Below, one piece after another: positions 8,201-10,535 of a stretch of DNA of 10,535 nt (the first letter of the stretch is position 1; the number at the start of each line of letters is the position of its first letter). The DNA comes from an uncultured Mailhella sp. (lineage in GTDB: Bacteria > Desulfobacterota > Desulfovibrionia > Desulfovibrionales > Desulfovibrionaceae). Location: assembly GCF_905187505.1 (NCBI RefSeq), contig NZ_CAJJIC010000086.1, positions 1-10,535 of the forward strand. Reading direction: 5' to 3'. Position numbers and translations under genes: made by a program. The notes under the pieces were generated by a model, which saw only the letters and a list, made by a program, of their open reading frames with translations, had not been told where the DNA came from and ran no database searches.

Positions 8201-8385
8201 CGGAAGCCCGTCAGCCCATAGGCATATGCGTGTCCGGCGGCCTCATCTTCTCCCAGCTCGTCACGCTCTACATCACGCCGGTGTACTATGTGTATCTTGA
8301 CAACTTCGGCAAATGGGTAGGCAGACATATGCGCCGCATCTTCCGCAAAAGCCTTGCCGAGTCCGCGCCGGAGACCTCACATTGA
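5266..8385 (+). CDS. RND multidrug efflux permease, AcrB/MdtC-like (HAE1 type)
   Basis: 1039 aa, full length for the AcrB/MdtC family. The layout is typical. TM1 lies at about 10-30, followed by a large periplasmic loop. TM2-6 run from about 333 to 490, TM7 from about 527, then a second periplasmic loop, and TM8-12 from about 853 to 1015. Proton-relay residues are intact: D401-D402 in VGFVVDDAIVMLEN (TM4) and the TM10 lysine K921 in GIVKKNAIM. RFRPILMTTLAAVMGALPLAF (about 957-977) and the stretch after TM10 resemble MdtC more than AcrB. The enzyme exports amphiphilic compounds from periplasm or inner leaflet using the proton gradient, as a trimer with the upstream adaptor. Only one permease is present, so unlike E. 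coli MdtB/MdtC it probably forms homotrimers. No outer-membrane factor gene follows. Drug range is unknown. Confidence 0.95.
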   Translation: MNISTTFIKRPVATTLLMMGILVFGWMSYLRLPLSENPNIDYPVIIVSATLSGASPETMATSVAKPLEKQLSTIASIKNMTSTNKLGRTMVRVEFELDRDIDGAALDVQSAISIAYSRMPDTMTQMPRFMKLDPDSLPVIQIALTSNTLTRQQLTDYAENYVSQRLSMVAGVSKSDVRGAKRYAVRVNLRPDLMQARDVSAEEIRNGIDAANVTLPTGKLEGADRIRNIKDNGSLVKAEDFAKIVVAWRNGAPVRLSDVADVEEGVEETNQASFISGDPGVIVQVTKQPGGNTVQIVSDILDLLADIENTLPPSINMDVVEDTSIPIRESVEEVEFTLLLTILLVVLVIYAFLRDGMATIIPSLALPLSVVATFPLMFSAGFSLDNMSLMALILVVGFVVDDAIVMLENIIRHREMGKSPFNAAMDGAGEIGFTILSMTISLGAVFIPLLFLPGTAGRMFFEFAAVIIIAISISFFISISLTPMMSALFLTDQSVHLKHTGLKAAMERGFVALLSLYSRSLHCVMRHRFLTFVSSLLLIAATWWLSTLVPTGYFPAIDGGRIRVFARAEESISFEALTRAVEELHPVISADPAVRSFTTTIGGGTRADTNTANIMIRLKPIAERDNINVVIDRLRKALDTNPTLMVSLRNANMQGAGGSSTGIYTYTLVGSNTAELYAAARDVEEALHHVKSVRDIGSDLQLMNPSIRLIVDRDKATMLGITLSQIENSLYSAFGTREVSTIYTDVSDYTVKMEVSPELQDSASILESIYLRSGKGKLVPLETLVTRQFEAGPLSVNHRGQFPAVSISFNVASGYAMGEAMADVENAARDLLPASVTGSLTGTAQDFQDSVHDMILIIVVALLLIYIVLGILYESFIHPITILSGLPSAAFGALFSLWLFDSELNMTAFVGIIMLIGIVKKNAIMVLDFALAAERSGSLETEDAIIQGCLIRFRPILMTTLAAVMGALPLAFGIGATGAEARQPIGICVSGGLIFSQLVTLYITPVYYVYLDNFGKWVGRHMRRIFRKSLAESAPETSH

Positions 8386-8474
8386 AAAGGCCTTGCGCTT
8401 CCCTGAAAATTCGGAGACAACAGTTCACCAGATAACAACAGTGCCTTCCGACCATGCCGCCATGTCCCGGAAAT

Positions 8475-8490
8475 GAGGCAGACACGCCTC
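8475..8490 (+). other. Small hairpin directly upstream of the speB ribosome site
   Basis: GAGGC (8475-8479) pairs with GCCTC (8486-8490) around the 6-base loop AGACAC. It ends two bases before the Shine-Dalgarno sequence. It could influence ribosome access to speB, or be chance; five pairs is short. Confidence 0.35.
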
Positions 8491-8492
8491 CC

Positions 8493-8498
8493 AAGGAA
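8493..8498 (+). promoter_or_regulatory. Ribosome binding site fixing the speB start at 8505
   Basis: AAGGAA lies 6 bases before the ATG at 8505. The frame is open further upstream to an ATG at 8454, but that codon lacks a ribosome site and would add 17 residues (MPPCPGNEA...) with no family resemblance. The protein from 8505 begins MLNEYEKRF, normal for agmatinases. Confidence 0.75.
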
Positions 8499-8504
8499 AT
8501 TTTC

Positions 8505-9383
8505 ATGCTGAACGAATACGAAAAACGTTTTCTCTCCTCGGAAGTCCCTTCCCGTCCCGCCGACAAGGCCCGCTTTCATGTCATTCCCGTGCCCTATGAA
8601 GCCACAGTGAGCTACGCGGGCGGAACGGCGCGTGGCCCCGAGGCCATTCTCGACGCCTCCGACCAGCTTGAGCTTTGCGACGGCATCAGCTTTCCCGGCG
8701 AAGGAGGCATCTTCACGCAGCCGCCCGTAGACTGCTCCGGCACCCCGGAAGAAGTCATGGAACGCATACGGCAGGCCGTGCTTGCCGCGCTCGACGCCGA
8801 AGCCATGCCCGTAGTGCTCGGCGGCGAGCACTCCCTCACATATGGAGAAATGGTGGCGCTCAAGGAGCGCTTCGGCACGTTCGGCGTCATACAGTTTGAT
8901 GCCCATGCCGATCTGCGCGACCGTTATGAGGGCAGCAAATGGAGCCACGCCAGCGTGATGCGCCGCGCCGTCAAGGACCTCGGTCTGCCCCTCGTTCAAC
9001 TCGGCAACCGCATCTTCTGCCGGGAGGAGCTTGAAGCCCGAAAGGAACATGGCGTCACAAGCTGGGATGCGCCGTATCTGTGCCGTAACGGCATACCGGA
9101 CGACCTCATTCCCGAAGATTTTCCGAAAAATATTTTCATCACCTTCGACGTGGACGGCCTCGATCCTTCCATCATGCCGGAAACAGGAACCCCCGTTCCC
9201 GGCGGTCTCGGATGGTATCAGGCCCTTGAACTGGCCTCACGGGCCGTACAGAATCGCAGGCTCCTGGGCTTCGACATCGTCGAACTTGCGCCGCGTGAAG
9301 GTCATATCGTGTCGGACTTCACCGCCGCAAGTCTGACCTATGCTCTCATGGGCATTGCGGAACGCAACGGAGACGTGAAGTGA
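8505..9383 (+). CDS. speB: Agmatinase (agmatine ureohydrolase)
   Basis: 292 aa, cytoplasmic, arginase/agmatinase (ureohydrolase) family, normal length. It would hydrolyse agmatine to putrescine and urea. All six manganese ligands are visible: H109 in GGEHS, D132, H134 and D136 in FDAHADLRD, and D215 and D217 in TFDVDGLDP. Their spacing closely follows E. coli SpeB. The MPETGTPVPGG loop and GFDIVELAP strand near the C-terminus are also family hallmarks. SHASVMRRA (about 147-155) sits where agmatinases, as distinct from arginases, contact substrate, which favours agmatinase. The start at 8505 is chosen for its AAGGAA site. The gene lies 119 bases after the RND permease with no obvious terminator between, so read-through from the pump operon is possible. 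No arginine decarboxylase or spermidine synthase gene is nearby. Other ureohydrolases, such as guanidinobutyrase, remain possible. Confidence 0.88.
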   Translation: MLNEYEKRFLSSEVPSRPADKARFHVIPVPYEATVSYAGGTARGPEAILDASDQLELCDGISFPGEGGIFTQPPVDCSGTPEEVMERIRQAVLAALDAEAMPVVLGGEHSLTYGEMVALKERFGTFGVIQFDAHADLRDRYEGSKWSHASVMRRAVKDLGLPLVQLGNRIFCREELEARKEHGVTSWDAPYLCRNGIPDDLIPEDFPKNIFITFDVDGLDPSIMPETGTPVPGGLGWYQALELASRAVQNRRLLGFDIVELAPREGHIVSDFTAASLTYALMGIAERNGDVK

Positions 9384-9405
9384 CGCAGCGGCCCTGATCG
9401 ACGGA

Positions 9406-9443
9406 AGACAGGCGGAGGAGACCTTCCCCCGCCTGTCTCGTTT
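9406..9443 (+). terminator. Hairpin terminator after speB
   Basis: A perfect 10-bp stem (AGACAGGCGG 9406-9415 with CCGCCTGTCT 9429-9438) has a 13-base loop and begins 22 bases after the speB stop codon. The T tract is poor (CGTTT), so termination may be partial or Rho-assisted. Confidence 0.65.
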
Positions 9444-9725
9444 AAGCGCAAAAGCAAAACGAACGCAAAATTCTCCTGTTCTTTCCTGAACCCAAGACAC
9501 GCTCTTCGCGATCAGCTCGGACCTCCTCGCAGGGATTCGCATTCCGAACTGCTCGTTTCCTCTATTAAAGGAAATAAAAGACGCGCGGCCTTCCCCAAGC
9601 GTAAGGAAAACGTCAGCAGGCACATGCCCTCCCCGGCCATGCATCCGCTTCCCCTCGCAGCTTCCCGTTCAGGAAAATCGGAATTTCCGCCGTGCGCCGC
9701 AGGAAGCCCTTCCGGCAGCCCCTAA

Positions 9726-9819
9726 CGTACAGGCCGGGCGATCATGAAACGAACGACTCCACCACTGCGTGTTCATGTTCTTCGAAGTGCCCGCTCAAGG
9801 CATTCGCCCGCCCTGTACG
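9726..9819. other. 94-base inverted-repeat element predicting a three-way-junction fold
   Basis: CGTACAGGCCGGGCGA (9726-9741) and TCGCCCGCCCTGTACG (9804-9819) are inverted repeats with 15 of 16 positions paired; the only exception is C9734 opposite C9811. Inside are two more stems: CATGAA (9743-9748) with TTCATG (9772-9777), and TGCC (9788-9791) with GGCA (9799-9802) around a 7-base loop. The 8-base palindrome CTTCGAAG sits between them at 9780-9787 and overlaps the edge of the second stem by no pairs. No T tract flanks the element on either strand, so it is not a standard terminator. It starts 20 bases beyond the stop codon of the minus-strand regulator gene. It could be an unannotated structured RNA, a 3' end protecting the regulator mRNA, or a small mobile-type palindrome. 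The inverted repeat is directly visible; its role is unknown. Confidence 0.6.
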
Positions 9820-9838
9820 GAAAGACATCCTTCCATCT

Positions 9839-10279
9839 TCAGGCAAGATAGTGATCCAGATTGGACTCCATTTCCTTCAGCGTCTGCATGCATTCCTCCC
9901 TCCGCTCTTCGGAGACGGAAGAAAAAAGCTTCCGTTCCAGAATGGCATATACTGCCCGGAACTGTTCCAGAACCTCACTGCCCGAAGGCGTGAGCCCGAC
10001 AAGATAGCTTCGCCCGTCGCCGGGATTGGGCTTCTTGAACACGTATCCTCCATGCTCCAGACAGTCCGTTGCCTTGGTGATGGACGATTTCGGTCTTTTC
10101 AGAGCCACGACAAGTTCCGTCACCGGCTGAGGCATGCCGGCCTGACTCAGATATTCCAGCACCGCACCGTGGGAGGGTACCAGATCGTCCACTCCGCGCT
10201 TCAAAAGTTCATTTTGGATGATTCGATGCGCCCGGACCAGAATCCGGTTGAACCTGTCCACGCAGTCGCTGTATTCCAT
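9839..10279 (-). CDS. MarR-family winged-helix transcriptional regulator
   Basis: 146 aa from the chosen start (MEYSDC...). An N-terminal dimerisation helix (about 5-28) is followed by a winged helix-turn-helix (about 33-100) with recognition helix KRPKSSITKATDCLEHGGY (61-79) and the wing signature DGRSYLVGLTPSG (88-100), the MarR D-x-R...LT-x-x-G pattern. A C-terminal helix (about 103-143) completes the dimer interface. The start at 10279 is preferred because AAGGGGG lies just upstream. The frame is open to a start at 10360 that would add 27 residues without a ribosome site. MarR proteins are dimeric, usually autoregulating repressors released by small phenolic or oxidant ligands. Cysteines C6, C73 and C130 are present; C6 is near the place where OhrR-type proteins sense peroxide, but that is weak evidence. 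Its targets and ligand are unknown. Confidence 0.9.
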   Translation of the reverse strand: MEYSDCVDRFNRILVRAHRIIQNELLKRGVDDLVPSHGAVLEYLSQAGMPQPVTELVVALKRPKSSITKATDCLEHGGYVFKKPNPGDGRSYLVGLTPSGSEVLEQFRAVYAILERKLFSSVSEERREECMQTLKEMESNLDHYLA

Positions 10280-10281
10280 GC

Positions 10282-10290
10282 TTCCCCCTT
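10282..10290 (-). promoter_or_regulatory. Ribosome binding site fixing the marR-family start
   Basis: Read on the minus strand, AAGGGGGAA precedes the ATG at 10279-10277 by 2 bases (about 4-5 from the purine core). It is the only strong purine-rich site before a start codon of this frame. Confidence 0.7.
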
Positions 10291-10404
10291 GCGCGGGACT
10301 TCCCGCGGTAATTTCCCGCCATGAGCGGGCACTCTCCATCTTCGCCCATTTCCCCGGCACCGGTAAATGATAATTTCTTTTTCTGCCCCGCTCCTCGGAT
10401 TACC

Positions 10405-10429
10405 CATCTTTACGGAAGATGAGTTTTTT
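10405..10429 (+). other. Hairpin with T6 tail upstream of the marR-family gene
   Basis: CATCTT (10405-10410) and AAGATG (10416-10421) pair around TACGG, and six T follow at 10424-10429. It resembles a short rightward terminator, but no plus-strand gene precedes it. As duplex DNA, CATCTT-N5-AAGATG could equally be a regulator half-site pair between the operator and the regulator gene. Function is unclear. Confidence 0.35.
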
Positions 10430-10453
10430 GATATCTTGATAAAGGGAAAACGG

Positions 10454-10469
10454 TTGATTGTTTAATCAA
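10454..10469. promoter_or_regulatory. Candidate MarR operator palindrome
   Basis: TTGATT-GTTT-AATCAA is a perfect 6-4-6 inverted repeat in an AT-rich patch about 175 bases upstream of the regulator start. Extra TTGATA half-sites occur at 10428-10433 and 10436-10441. Sites of this size and TTGA...TCAA form are typical of MarR dimers. TTGATA (10436) and TTTAAT (10461) also form a weak rightward promoter (19-base spacer) whose -10 box would sit inside the palindrome, suggesting repression of a gene beyond the right edge. Both assignments are inference. Confidence 0.5.
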
Positions 10470-10535
10470 ACAGTATTAGTTTTCTTCCGTTCGGCCGCAG
10501 GGAGGCCGTCAAGCGCACTCCCGCCATCCTGTTGC

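Larger units (their letters stand above)
9384..9838. other. Gene-free stretch between converging speB and the marR-family gene
   Basis: About 455 bases with no convincing coding region. It holds the speB terminator near its left end, a small hairpin at 9556-9574 (TTTCCT, 7-base loop, AGGAAA), a weak GGAAA/TTTCC pair at 9672-9688 and the strong structured element at 9726-9819. Open frames across it on either strand are mostly extensions of antisense frames over speB or the marR gene and resemble no family I know. The length is large for a simple convergent junction. Confidence 0.6.

Noticed and set aside
9237..9644. 135-codon minus-strand open frame overlapping the speB 3' end
   Set aside because: About a third overlaps speB, it crosses the speB terminator hairpin, and the product matches no family I recognise.
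9726..9819. MITE with terminal inverted repeats
   Set aside because: The flanks (CCCCTAA and GAAAGAC) show no target-site duplication and no second copy occurs in the window; not excluded elsewhere in the genome.
9721..9825. Integron attC site at the inverted-repeat element
   Set aside because: CCCTAAC at the left is near the core-site pattern, but no matching GTTRRRY is present at the right and there is no cassette or integrase context.
9692..10324. 210-codon plus-strand open frame over the regulator gene and the structured element
   Set aside because: It overlaps the clear MarR gene, lacks a ribosome site and family motifs, and its left part only reads through the inverted repeat.
1..10535. 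CRISPR array, tRNA, rRNA or insertion sequence
   Set aside because: No regularly spaced repeats, cloverleaf pattern, rRNA-like sequence or transposase motif was seen on either strand.

Overview
The window looks like chromosome of a Gram-negative bacterium with fairly high GC. A lipoprotein RND adaptor, an RND pump and a DUF1786 protein together fit the Desulfovibrionaceae or a neighbouring deltaproteobacterial group; that placement is inference from gene content and style. Everything is read left to right except the last gene. I see no insertion sequence, CRISPR array, tRNA or rRNA.

Layout. (1) 1-1655: 3' part of a U32-family gene related to the RNA hydroxylases RlhA/TrhP, entering from the left edge and closed by a strong intrinsic terminator. 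(2) 1713-3052: a DUF1786 gene and a DUF456 membrane-protein gene joined by a 4-base ATGA overlap. (3) 3203-3976: a TrmJ-type tRNA 2'-O-methyltransferase gene, followed by a second strong terminator. (4) 4086-8385: a sigma70-like promoter and a two-gene RND efflux operon (lipoprotein adaptor plus MdtC-like permease), again with an ATGA overlap and with no outer-membrane channel gene beside it. (5) 8505-9383: agmatinase (speB), followed by a hairpin terminator. (6) 9384-9838: about 455 bases without a gene between converging genes. It contains a 94-base element whose ends are a 15-of-16-paired inverted repeat enclosing two further hairpins, which predicts a three-way junction. (7) 9839-10279, minus strand: a MarR-family regulator. 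Its upstream region is AT-rich, carries a perfect TTGATT-N4-AATCAA palindrome and runs off the right edge.

How the genes fit together: the U32 and TrmJ genes both suggest RNA modification. The adaptor and permease form the inner-membrane and periplasmic parts of a tripartite exporter that must borrow a TolC-like channel encoded elsewhere. Agmatinase makes putrescine from agmatine. The MarR protein probably controls itself and perhaps a rightward transcript leaving the window; nothing ties it directly to the pump.

Most of the window is ordinary housekeeping and transport. The least explained pieces are the 9726-9819 structured element and the DUF1786-DUF456 pair. I found no clear candidate for a wholly new multi-gene system.
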